Positions 7,731 to 14,343 of a stretch of 64,000 bases of DNA are shown one piece after another. The notes below the pieces were generated by a model that was not told the origin of the DNA, searched no databases, and saw nothing but the letters and a program-made list of their open reading frames with translations. Source of the DNA: Bacteriovoracaceae bacterium. GTDB taxonomy: Bacteria > Bdellovibrionota > Bacteriovoracia > Bacteriovoracales > Bacteriovoracaceae. Location: assembly GCA_025210745.1 (NCBI GenBank), contig JAOARC010000021.1, positions 1-64,000 on the forward strand. The letters are read 5' to 3'. The position numbers and the translations under genes are program-made. The first letter of the stretch is position 1. Every line of letters begins with the position of its first letter.

Positions 7731-8279
7731 TTACAATAACTTAGATCTATTTATCCATTCTAGAGCTTCATTTTTCTCTAGCAATAGTGGTGTGGAGTTT
7801 TGGCAGACCAGAGCAAATGATTGTATGATAATACCTTTGTCTGCGCTCATCCAATTTGCATATATTATAGGAATATAGTGATATTCATCCTGCTTAAACT
7901 TTTTATTGAGAATAAGCTTTGAGTTTTGATCAAATAAAGTAAAGTTTTTCGCTGCTATCACAGCTCTCATTTGAATATGTTCTTGATTTAAGTTTTCTTT
8001 TTCAATTTGAGTTAAACCATCTTGAAACTGAAATTCTTCCCCCTTTTTAATTAGTCCATATCTCATAGGCCTTAATTGAACTTGAGAGTTTACAATACAG
8101 ATTGTATGGCACCAGTTTTTTTTAAATATGAGCTGATCTTCTTCATGAATAAAAGTAAAATTTTTTGGATCAGTTTGTGTTAATTTACTAAAATTTTGAT
8201 ATGCCTTTTCATTTAATAAGCCATCAAAAGATCTTCTTTGATATTCTTTATCTGAATCAACCTTTATTGAAAATACCAT
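7731..8279 (-). CDS. Unknown protein, possible catalytically altered SRAP (YedK-like) relative
   Basis: 182 aa, no signal peptide. The order of elements resembles SOS-response-associated peptidases: an R-P-M-R-Y-G-L-I segment near 90 (compare R-x-x-W-G-L in SRAP), a R-A-x-I-A-A-K-N-F segment (compare N-A-R-A-E-T), a strand ending Y-A-N-W-M (compare G-F-Y-E-W), and a closing E-A-L-E-W-I. The conserved catalytic Cys2 (M-C-G-R) and the glutamate of Y-E-W are missing; the protein starts M-V-F-S. The resemblance is a judgement by eye and may be wrong. It is divergent from the next gene with only 21 bp between the start codons, so one of the two starts may be misplaced. Confidence 0.5.
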   Translation of the reverse strand: MVFSIKVDSDKEYQRRSFDGLLNEKAYQNFSKLTQTDPKNFTFIHEEDQLIFKKNWCHTICIVNSQVQLRPMRYGLIKKGEEFQFQDGLTQIEKENLNQEHIQMRAVIAAKNFTLFDQNSKLILNKKFKQDEYHYIPIIYANWMSADKGIIIQSFALVCQNSTPLLLEKNEALEWINRSKLL

Positions 8280-8300
8280 GATTTATGTTAACATATATTT

Positions 8301-8846
8301 ATGAAATGTTTATTTATATTTACATTTATTTTGGGAAATATATACGCTAAAAAAGGCTCTTTCCAAAACTATTTTTCTTATAACTTAGAAAAGAGTTTTA
8401 ATGTTGTAGATACAATATCAGATAATCCGATTAATACTAAGATACATGTTTTGTTTAATAAAAATAGTATTGTTGGATTTTATAGAAAAATAGCTACGAC
8501 AACAGGATGTAACTCAGCTTGTTTACCTGTAACGGCTACGCTCTTTTACAATAGCTTAGGCCACTTTGTAGGACTTAAAAGTAAAAAAGGCTTAACAAAA
8601 AGAAACCATGAGCCTTTTTCAACTGAAGATTATAAGCAGCTAGAATTAATTTTGACACTAAATCCAGTCTCTTTTTCAAAGATAAATCATCCAAAAGAAA
8701 TGACAGATGGAATAACAGGACAAACGCATAAGTCTTATAAAGCTGATGTGATAAAAGATGCTGCTTATACAACACTTAGACTTAATTTGTATAATCAAGA
8801 TTCTATTCGTCTAATACAGAACTATTTAAAGAAAAATCATAGATAA
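8301..8846 (+). CDS. Exported protein of unknown function
   Basis: 181 aa with a short signal peptide (1-16, ending N-I-Y-A). The mature part has a C-x-x-x-C pair in T-G-C-N-S-A-C-L-P and a segment D-G-I-T-G-Q-T-x-x-x-Y-K near 135 followed by D-A-A-Y-T-T, which resembles the D-G-x-x-G-A-T and G-A-A-Y-T pattern seen in some FMN-binding or redox-linked exported proteins; that link is weak. There is no ribosome-binding site before the ATG and a perfect 12-bp palindrome (TATGTTAACATA) occupies most of the 21-bp divergent spacer, so transcription control or the start needs care. Confidence 0.55.
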   Translation: MKCLFIFTFILGNIYAKKGSFQNYFSYNLEKSFNVVDTISDNPINTKIHVLFNKNSIVGFYRKIATTTGCNSACLPVTATLFYNSLGHFVGLKSKKGLTKRNHEPFSTEDYKQLELILTLNPVSFSKINHPKEMTDGITGQTHKSYKADVIKDAAYTTLRLNLYNQDSIRLIQNYLKKNHR

Positions 8847-8852
8847 AGATCA

Positions 8853-8990
8853 TTATTTTCTTTTTGAGCAGCAAGACTTTTTCTTCTCTTTTTTTATTTC
8901 ACAAGATTTTTTCTGTGACTTATATTTATAGGTTGAGCAACTTGTAAATGTTAGTACTAATCCTAAAGTAAGCAATGTTATGAGCTTCAT
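8853..8990 (-). CDS. Small Cys/Lys-rich lipoprotein (45 aa)
   Basis: A 45-codon gene: signal sequence MKLITLLTLGLVLTF with lipobox T-S-C-S (Cys at 18), then a very basic tail with 14 Lys and three further Cys, ending S-C-C-S-K-R-K. A real lipoprotein signal and a position 4 bp after the stop of the DTW gene on the same strand argue that it is translated and belongs to the udk-DTW operon. The C-terminal cysteine cluster could bind metal or form disulfides; no family is recognised. Confidence 0.65.
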   Translation of the reverse strand: MKLITLLTLGLVLTFTSCSTYKYKSQKKSCEIKKEKKKSCCSKRK

Positions 8991-8994
8991 TATT

Positions 8995-9567
8995 TTATCC
9001 TTTCTTTTTACTTAAGATTTGATCTTGGATGTATTTTATAGGTAAAAGTGAATGATTTAAAGATCTCTTTTCAATTTTTTCTATACAATATTTGACTGTT
9101 TCAAATGTCGATAAATAAAATTCTTTCGGTGGTTTACGTACAGATATAATACTTTTTACTTTAGAGTTTATTGCATATAGGGGAAGTGAGTGAAGATTTT
9201 TTGATAGTTGGTAGATCTTGTAGGTTTTTTTCCAAGTTCCATCTAATAAAATAAGATAATCATATTTAAAGCTATTATTATGGATTGATTTTTCAAAAGA
9301 GGAAGATATTTGATCTATATAATAGATAATAGCAGCTTTATGTTTCGTTAAAATATGATTTAATCTTTGATGTTTAGAAAACTCTTCTCCGTCAAATATT
9401 TCAATATTTTCGAAAATATTCTGAGCTATTTTTGCGGTATTAAAGAAATGTTTTTTTTCATTGATATGTCTAAGAATAATTATCTTTGTTTTATTCGTTA
9501 TTGCTATATTTAAGTGACAATAACATGTAAAATGGTTTCTTTCACAACTATGACATAAAGTGGCCAT
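8995..9567 (-). CDS. Second DTW-domain protein
   Basis: 190 aa. Zinc-knuckle cysteines at C5, C8, C15, C17 and the DTW signature as D-G-T-W at 109-112, so it is a second putative tRNA-uridine aminocarboxypropyltransferase distinct from the copy at 1578-2195. The two differ throughout, so they are old paralogues rather than a recent duplication, perhaps modifying different positions (compare E. coli TapT with eukaryotic DTWD1/DTWD2). The start overlaps the end of udk by 20 bp, giving a udk-DTW-small lipoprotein operon. Confidence 0.75.
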   Translation of the reverse strand: MATLCHSCERNHFTCYCHLNIAITNKTKIIILRHINEKKHFFNTAKIAQNIFENIEIFDGEEFSKHQRLNHILTKHKAAIIYYIDQISSSFEKSIHNNSFKYDYLILLDGTWKKTYKIYQLSKNLHSLPLYAINSKVKSIISVRKPPKEFYLSTFETVKYCIEKIEKRSLNHSLLPIKYIQDQILSKKKG

Positions 9568-10207
9568 GACTTATAAAATCTTGAACTTTTATTTGGCTAT
9601 TGACTAGCTTCGTTTCAATAGAAGTGAGTATCTGATTGAGTTTATTCATATCAGTTCCACTTGATATAATATGAGCAAAATGTTTTGACGGTTCTACATA
9701 CATATCATGCATTGGCTTTACTTGGTTTTTAAATTGAGTTCTTACACCTTCTGGAGTTCGACCTCTTTCTGTAATGTCTCTTGCTAGTCTTCTTTGAAAT
9801 CTTATATCTTCAGGTGTTTCGACAAAAATCATTAAGTCGCAAACATCTCTAATATATGGAGAATTAAGAACTAAAATTCCATCAACGATAATAACTTTTT
9901 TTGGACAAATAGTTGTGACTTTATTCAGTCTACTATGAGTTTTAAAATCATATGTAGGAAGATCGATTTTTTTATTATTTTTAAGGTAACTAAGTTGTAA
10001 TGCGAGTAGTTTAAAGTCAATTGCATCTGGATGATCAAAGTTTACACTTCCACCGTCATGATCAAATTTATCACTTTGATCAATATAATAGTTATCTTGA
10101 TATATTATTTGAGACTTCCTATCTCCAAGCTTTTTGTGAAGAGCTCTAGAAAAAAATGATTTTCCTGATCCACTGCCGCCTGCAACAGCGATAATTAAAT
10201 TTTTCAT
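9548..10207 (-). CDS. udk: Uridine kinase
   Basis: Phosphorylates uridine and cytidine to UMP and CMP in pyrimidine salvage. 219 aa; Walker A G-G-S-G-S-G-K-S at 10-17, Y-Q-D-N-Y-Y near 40, N-F-D-H-P-D-A near 60, V-D-G-I-L in the middle and R-R-L-A-R-D-x-x-E-R-G-R lid residues, all typical of Udk. Salvage of nucleosides suits a predatory or scavenging lifestyle. The Shine-Dalgarno AGGGA at 10215-10219 lies inside a long hairpin (see 10215-10255), suggesting translational control. It overlaps the downstream DTW gene. Confidence 0.92.
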   Translation of the reverse strand: MKNLIIAVAGGSGSGKSFFSRALHKKLGDRKSQIIYQDNYYIDQSDKFDHDGGSVNFDHPDAIDFKLLALQLSYLKNNKKIDLPTYDFKTHSRLNKVTTICPKKVIIVDGILVLNSPYIRDVCDLMIFVETPEDIRFQRRLARDITERGRTPEGVRTQFKNQVKPMHDMYVEPSKHFAHIISSGTDMNKLNQILTSIETKLVNSQIKVQDFISHGHFMS

Positions 10208-10214
10208 TAAAAAG

Positions 10215-10255
10215 TCCCTAGTATTTTATGCATAATGCCTTAAAAGTACTAGGGA
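10215..10255 (-). promoter_or_regulatory. Leader hairpin enclosing the udk ribosome-binding site
   Basis: Reverse strand TCCCTAGTA (10247-10255) pairs with TACTAGGGA (10215-10223); above it, after a bulged C, TTTTA pairs with TAAAA, and the apical loop AGGCATTATGCA can close again through GCA/TGC. The AGGGA of the second strand is the only Shine-Dalgarno of udk, seven bases before the ATG. The hairpin would mask it. Because five T residues follow the stem, it may alternatively be an attenuator or the terminator of the upstream lipoprotein gene. Confidence 0.55.
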
Positions 10256-10303
10256 TACAAATATTATAGTAAAACTATGTAGAAATTACTTAAGTCTTTG
10301 TTT

Positions 10304-10996
10304 TTACATCTGCTCAATAATTTCTTTAATAATAGTTCCTACTCCATATGGTACAGAATAAGGCCTTCTAGAAGTGCTTTTATAATCATGTCCAAATCCT
10401 AATTTATGAGTCCACTCATGTACAACATTGGCGGCAACAGCGGCTAGGGAGTTCGTATTGAAGTATTTTGAATTTACCCAGATTTTTGTTACATTGGGAT
10501 AAGTATAGCCGACAACTCTTTTTCTCGAATAGTACATTTGAATCTCAAGATCAAGTTCATTATCTACTTGTGGCGATAACTCTTCAGCTGCGTCCATAAT
10601 AATGTAATAAATTTCTTCATTAGTGAGACCATCATTTTGAACAAAAGTTGTTTCACCCTTGTATGTATGGGCCAAAACTCGCTTTTTAAATTCCACTGAG
10701 TTAATGGCAATTTTTATTCTTGTGATTGCTTTATGCATTTTTTCTTTTTGTTTATCACTAAAATTGATTAATGTAACATTAGTATCTAAATTTGCATCTT
10801 TTTCCTGTGGAATCATTGTGCATAGTCTAGGCTCCTGTTCATCTTGTTCACTATCTTGATCGGATTCACTATTTTTGTTTTTTACAATCTCCATAGATTC
10901 AATTTCATCAGGCATAACACATTCACCTTGATTTACTATAACTTGCTTACAAGAATACATTAATGCAATTAAGAGTAAAATACTTAGTCTTTTCAT
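10304..10996 (-). CDS. Lipoprotein with metzincin-type zinc protease motif
   Basis: 230 aa predicted surface or periplasmic metalloprotease. Lipobox M-Y-S-C with Cys at 16, then an acidic linker (about 30-60, rich in E, D, S, Q). The C-terminal domain contains H193-E-W-T-H-K-L-G-F-G-H-D, the extended HExxHxxGxxH zinc site of metzincins (three His ligands and catalytic Glu). A methionine-turn is not obvious, and the chain ends only 27 residues after the motif, so the subfamily is uncertain. AAAGGA precedes the ATG at a good distance. Probably degrades protein outside the inner membrane. Confidence 0.72.
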   Translation of the reverse strand: MKRLSILLLIALMYSCKQVIVNQGECVMPDEIESMEIVKNKNSESDQDSEQDEQEPRLCTMIPQEKDANLDTNVTLINFSDKQKEKMHKAITRIKIAINSVEFKKRVLAHTYKGETTFVQNDGLTNEEIYYIIMDAAEELSPQVDNELDLEIQMYYSRKRVVGYTYPNVTKIWVNSKYFNTNSLAAVAANVVHEWTHKLGFGHDYKSTSRRPYSVPYGVGTIIKEIIEQM

Positions 10997-11107
10997 AAGT
11001 TATCCTTTTGTTTGTTCTAAGTATTTTACTAATCGGTGTATCGACCCTTTAATAAAGGTTCTAGGTATTATGAGGAATCTTTTTCCCGACTATGAGGTAA
11101 GATAGGG

Positions 11108-11139
11108 AAATTGCTCGGCAAATTTATGCCGAGCAATTT
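11108..11139 (-). terminator. Strong 13-bp hairpin after the micro-ORF pair
   Basis: AAATTGCTCGGCA (11108-11120) and its exact complement at 11127-11139 with a 6-nt loop. It overlaps the stop codon of the 21-codon ORF. On the reverse strand it is followed by CCCTATC, not a U tract, so it is not a textbook intrinsic terminator in either direction; a 3' stabilising hairpin is equally possible. Confidence 0.45.
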
Positions 11140-11203
11140 AACTTGGGAGTAGGCGACTAAGACAGTAGAGTAAAACTGTAATTACGAATAAACTTTCAAC
11201 CAT
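11138..11203 (-). CDS. Candidate 21-aa hydrophobic peptide downstream of lexA
   Basis: ATG at 11203, stop at 11138. The peptide MVESLFVITVLLYCLSRLLPS is one predicted membrane-spanning helix with an acidic N-terminus and a single Arg near the C-terminus. Its ATG overlaps the stop of the preceding 12-codon ORF (TAATG), which has a strong ribosome-binding site, so translation would be coupled. A 13-bp hairpin follows. The size and composition recall single-helix membrane peptides such as TisB or KdpF, but there is no sequence match that identifies either. Being so short it could be chance. Confidence 0.4.
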   Translation of the reverse strand: MVESLFVITVLLYCLSRLLPS

Positions 11204-11241
11204 TAGTTTAAACCTGGTGTGTGTGTGTCGATTTTTGGCAT
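11203..11241 (-). CDS. Candidate 12-codon leader ORF with strong ribosome-binding site
   Basis: Reverse strand AAGGAGG (11250-11256) stands eight bases before ATG at 11241; this is the best Shine-Dalgarno in the neighbourhood. The peptide MPKIDTHTPGLN ends in TAA sharing its last base with the ATG of the hydrophobic peptide. It lies about 80 bp beyond the lexA stop with no clear terminator between, so it may be read from the lexA promoter. The 5' side contains two mutually exclusive hairpins (TTTCAG/CTGAAA and GCATCT/AGATGC). Confidence 0.4.
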   Translation of the reverse strand: MPKIDTHTPGLN

Positions 11242-11320
11242 GAGAAAGTCCTCCTTGACGAATCAAGCCCATTTTAATGCATCTATAATTTCAGATGCCT
11301 GAAATTTAAATGAAAAAGTT

Positions 11321-11920
11321 TTAATAAACTCTTATTAAGCCTACTAAAATACCTTTAATTTGAAAGTCCCCATTGTTGACAATAATCGGCGTCATTGTAC
11401 TATTTGCAGGATGAAGTTCTATTTGTTTTTTATTTTTATAAAATTTTTTAATTGTAGCTTCATTATCAATTACAGCAACAACAGTATCTCCATTGTTTGC
11501 TGTTTTCTGCTCTTTTATTATTACAGTATCTCCATCTAATATCCCATCTTCAATCATAGATTCTCCGCTAATTGTAAGAGCATAGTGAGAACCTTTGCCA
11601 ATCATATGTTCTGGAACATTAATAATTTCTCGACCTTCAATGGCTTCAATGGGATTTCCTGCTGCAACTTTTCCATGAAGAGGAATTTCAATTGTTCTAT
11701 CATCCCCATGTTGGTTAGCAGGTTTGAGCCCCCTAACAGAGTTAGAATCACTAATGAGATGACCTGAGTTTTTTAGATATCTAATATAATCTTGAACGGA
11801 TCCTAAGGACTTAAATCCAAAATATTCTTGTATTTCAACCTGAGTGGGTGAGTAACCATTATCTTGAATATATTCACAAATATAATCAAATACTAGTTTT
11901 TGTTTTTTTGTTAAGCTCAT
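11321..11920 (-). CDS. lexA: LexA repressor
   Basis: SOS-response repressor and self-cleaving protease, 199 aa. The N-terminal winged helix-turn-helix (Y-S-P-T-Q-V-E-I-Q-E-Y-F-G-F-K-S near 23-38) is followed by the A87-G88 cleavage site in V-A-A-G-N-P, catalytic Ser121 in S-G-E-S-M and Lys158 in E-A-T-I-K-K-F. All parts of a functional LexA are present. TTACTCCGTAA, matching the Bdellovibrio LexA box TTAC-N3-GTAA, overlaps the ribosome-binding site, so the gene is very likely autoregulated. Two micro-ORFs follow on the same strand. Confidence 0.95.
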   Translation of the reverse strand: MSLTKKQKLVFDYICEYIQDNGYSPTQVEIQEYFGFKSLGSVQDYIRYLKNSGHLISDSNSVRGLKPANQHGDDRTIEIPLHGKVAAGNPIEAIEGREIINVPEHMIGKGSHYALTISGESMIEDGILDGDTVIIKEQKTANNGDTVVAVIDNEATIKKFYKNKKQIELHPANSTMTPIIVNNGDFQIKGILVGLIRVY

Positions 11921-11923
11921 TCA

Positions 11924-11934
11924 TTACTCCGTAA
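11924..11934 (-). promoter_or_regulatory. LexA box overlapping the lexA Shine-Dalgarno
   Basis: TTACTCCGTAA fits TTAC-N3-GTAA, the LexA-binding consensus reported for Bdellovibrio bacteriovorus. On the coding strand it reads TTACGGAGTAA, so its centre GGAG is also the ribosome-binding site, four bases before the ATG. A TTGACC (11973-11978) and an AT-rich TATAAA/TAAATT (about 11950-11957) further upstream are the likely promoter. Confidence 0.7.
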
Positions 11935-11985
11935 AAGATCCGTACTTTTAATTTATACGTATTTTTTCCGTAGGTCAATGATTTT

Positions 11986-12687
11986 TTATATTTTTTTTTG
12001 GGATGTTTCAACTTGTTCTTTTAAAGCAGTAAATAAAAGACCTAGGCCACTACTTACAGAATTGAATACTCTAGAAGCGGTAAAACTTTTTGTTAATAAC
12101 CAGTGGTCAGTTTTATTTGAATATTCGTACTTAACTTTATATTTATTTGTTTCTAGTTTTTTAATATTAAATGTAGCAATTGCTTTATTAAAAACAGAAT
12201 TGTTTTCAACGAGTCCTTTTTTTAATTGAGAGGCTTCTTTGTTTGATAACATCGTTTGCGTTACTTTTATATTTTCACTATCAGTTTTAGAAACTTGAAT
12301 AAGGTCAACATGTGTGTACAGGCCACTATTATAAATTCTTCTTTCAACTAGGTATTTTTGAGCAAACATTTTGTTATTTAGAATGTGAACTTTTGATTCG
12401 ATTAAGTTTGAATTGTGATACAAGCATTTTTTGCTTTTAGGTGTAAACAGTCTTCTATCACTATATTCATTATTACATTTTTCAGTATAGTTTAAGATAG
12501 ATGCTAGTATTTCTTGAAGATTTGATTTTAAAATGGCTTCTTTTTTTCCAATGTAAAACCTATAGTCTCCGTCCATACCAGATATAAGGTGTACATCATT
12601 TTCTTTATTATAGTCTTTTTTATCAATGACTTTGTTTGAAGAATAAAGAGAAGAGGTAAGTAATATTGTTATTAGTAAAGTTTTCAT
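11986..12687 (-). CDS. Exported protein of unknown function
   Basis: 233 aa with a signal peptide (1-16, ending S-L-Y-S). The mature protein is strand-rich and strongly basic, with a Cys pair (C-N-N-E-Y and K-K-C-L-Y) around residues 70-90 that could form a disulfide. Toward the C-terminus F-T-A-S-R-V-F-N-S-V-S-S-G-L-G-L-L is weakly hydrophobic. No family recognised. It runs on the same strand as lexA, about 65 bp upstream of it, with its 3' end next to the lexA promoter. Confidence 0.55.
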   Translation of the reverse strand: MKTLLITILLTSSLYSSNKVIDKKDYNKENDVHLISGMDGDYRFYIGKKEAILKSNLQEILASILNYTEKCNNEYSDRRLFTPKSKKCLYHNSNLIESKVHILNNKMFAQKYLVERRIYNSGLYTHVDLIQVSKTDSENIKVTQTMLSNKEASQLKKGLVENNSVFNKAIATFNIKKLETNKYKVKYEYSNKTDHWLLTKSFTASRVFNSVSSGLGLLFTALKEQVETSQKKI

Positions 12688-12734
12688 AGAAATTAGTGTA
12701 TTAATAAATAGTAAATTTATCTAGAAAGAAAATT

Positions 12735-13037
12735 TTACATTGCTCCAATAATATCAACAAGATGTGTAATTATAAGTTGTTTTAACTTTTGAGCTTCTTG
12801 ATCATGAGACTGACACTGATCTTGAAGATAGTCTTTTAGCTTTAAAAGTTTATTTGATGATAGGAGCTGCTCTATTTGATTCTTGTGAACATTATGAGTT
12901 AGTTGATTATAATCATCAAGCATTTTTATTAAGTCTATTGTTGCATTTTTTATGATCTTGGACTTTTGGTAACGATAATATATATAGCCAAGTAAAGCTA
13001 GTACTAAAAACTCAAAAATAATAGTATAAATCCCCAT
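12735..13037 (-). CDS. Small membrane-anchored protein
   Basis: 100 aa. Residues 4-22 form one membrane helix (I-F-E-F-L-V-L-A-L-L-G-Y-I-Y-Y), followed by a basic anchor (R-Y-Q-K-S-K) and a cytoplasmic helical region with coiled-coil character (Q-L-T-H-N-V-H-K-N-Q-I-E-Q-L-L) to the end. The topology is N-out/C-in single-pass. No family is recognised. It is 47 bp upstream of the exported protein gene on the same strand and divergent from the small gene at 13121. Confidence 0.5.
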   Translation of the reverse strand: MGIYTIIFEFLVLALLGYIYYRYQKSKIIKNATIDLIKMLDDYNQLTHNVHKNQIEQLLSSNKLLKLKDYLQDQCQSHDQEAQKLKQLIITHLVDIIGAM

Positions 13038-13120
13038 AAATATTAATGTATCTAAGTTTATTTAAACTTTAAAGCTAAAAGCACCGATATTTTAAATAGC
13101 GAAAATACAGTGAGGTACTC

Positions 13121-13369
13121 ATGGCTTATTATGCTAAAGGTTTAAAGGAATTAATAAAATCAACAAAATTGAATTTAGAGTTCTTTGATACACTTACAGA
13201 GTTTCAATTACATTTTTTAGAAATGTGTATAAAAAAAAATCTAGATGAAAATATAGGTGTTATGAATGATGTTGAAGAGTATAATTATACTCTTTTTCAA
13301 GAGTATAAATTGATAAAGTTTGAACAAGAGTATGGGCTTGATCCCGATATTTGGAAAAAATCCGCTTAG
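13121..13369 (+). CDS. Small soluble protein of unknown function (82 aa)
   Basis: 82 aa, mostly helical, acidic in the second half (V-E-E-Y-N-Y-T-L-F-Q-E-Y), with no signal peptide or Cys motif. The start ATG has GTGAGG eight bases upstream, an acceptable ribosome-binding site. Its last 4 bp overlap the convergent amidotransferase gene. I do not recognise it; the well-formed length and ribosome-binding site are the only support for it being a gene. Confidence 0.5.
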   Translation: MAYYAKGLKELIKSTKLNLEFFDTLTEFQLHFLEMCIKKNLDENIGVMNDVEEYNYTLFQEYKLIKFEQEYGLDPDIWKKSA

Positions 13370-14226
13370 CTCTTTTGCCTGATTTGAAATTTCGTTTTTT
13401 CAATTTTAAGATTTTCATCGACATAGATGACTTCGCCAAATTGTAATTCTTTCCAAATATTCTCACTACTGAGGGGCTCGCTACTTACAATAAGATGATT
13501 TACTTCTTGCCCAAATGAAGACTCTTTTTCGCAACTTTTATTGTAAAATGAACAATGACTTTTTTCCGGACAATTTTTTTTATATGTACTGTACCAAATC
13601 GGTTGGCCAGCTTGTAATATTATAAGCTTTTGACCACAGGTTAAAGCCATTGTTAGATAGTTTTCTGTTGGGCATGGAGATGTTGAATTCGTTAGAGGAC
13701 CAATAATAAAACATATTTTTTCAATAGCGCTTTTTACACAAGAAACTATCTGGCTAATATGAGAATTTTTGCTGACATTATTGCGATTTAATTCTGATAG
13801 AATAATATGAAAAATAATTTCGCTGTCAGTTTGTCCGAGAATATTTCTTTTTTGTTCTTTATCGACTAGATTTAGGAGCTTATTTCTGTGGCTATTAAAA
13901 TTTTTAATATTTCCATTATGGGCATAAATCCAGCTTCCAAACTGAAAGGGATGAGAGTTGAGAATACTATTTTCTCCTTGAGTTGCTTTTCTTATATGAG
14001 CAATAACAGATCTTGAGGCTACAACTGCAGATACTTTATGAAATATTTTATCTTCAACGGCGCAATTGAGCGATTTGATCAGGTGAGGAACATTATCTTG
14101 GTAGTAGGCAACACCCCACCCATCGGGATGGGTTTTACTGAGATCACCAAGTGCTTTATCAGCTGATAGCAAGCTAGAATGAACTTTACTATTGAGTTTG
14201 GATCTAAAGGCAAAAATTCTACACAT
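13366..14226 (-). CDS. Class II glutamine amidotransferase (YafJ/DUG3-like)
   Basis: 286 aa N-terminal-nucleophile amidotransferase. The catalytic Cys is residue 2 (M-C-R-I-F-A), exposed after Met removal, and H-P-D-G-W-G-V-A-Y near 33-41 plus H-I-R-K-A-T and F-x-H-N-G in the first half form the glutaminase site. This matches YafJ-type proteins, a single glutaminase domain without a synthetase partner; the yeast relative DUG3 takes part in glutathione breakdown. A C-terminal half contains several Cys (C-P-E-K-S-H-C, C-E-K), unusual for the family. Substrate is unknown. Confidence 0.82.
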   Translation of the reverse strand: MCRIFAFRSKLNSKVHSSLLSADKALGDLSKTHPDGWGVAYYQDNVPHLIKSLNCAVEDKIFHKVSAVVASRSVIAHIRKATQGENSILNSHPFQFGSWIYAHNGNIKNFNSHRNKLLNLVDKEQKRNILGQTDSEIIFHIILSELNRNNVSKNSHISQIVSCVKSAIEKICFIIGPLTNSTSPCPTENYLTMALTCGQKLIILQAGQPIWYSTYKKNCPEKSHCSFYNKSCEKESSFGQEVNHLIVSSEPLSSENIWKELQFGEVIYVDENLKIEKTKFQIRQKS

Positions 14227-14343
14227 GGTTATATTATGAAGGAAATCATCTTTATTTTATATTAGGGGGTAAAAAAATACTAATACCAAGGTAATAAAAA
14301 AAAAGAAGATATAATATTTATATTTAATCGAACTGGAAAAAAT

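Noticed and set aside
11108..11139. Canonical intrinsic terminator for lexA
   Set aside because: The stem is strong but no U tract follows on either strand, so it is kept only as a hairpin of uncertain role.
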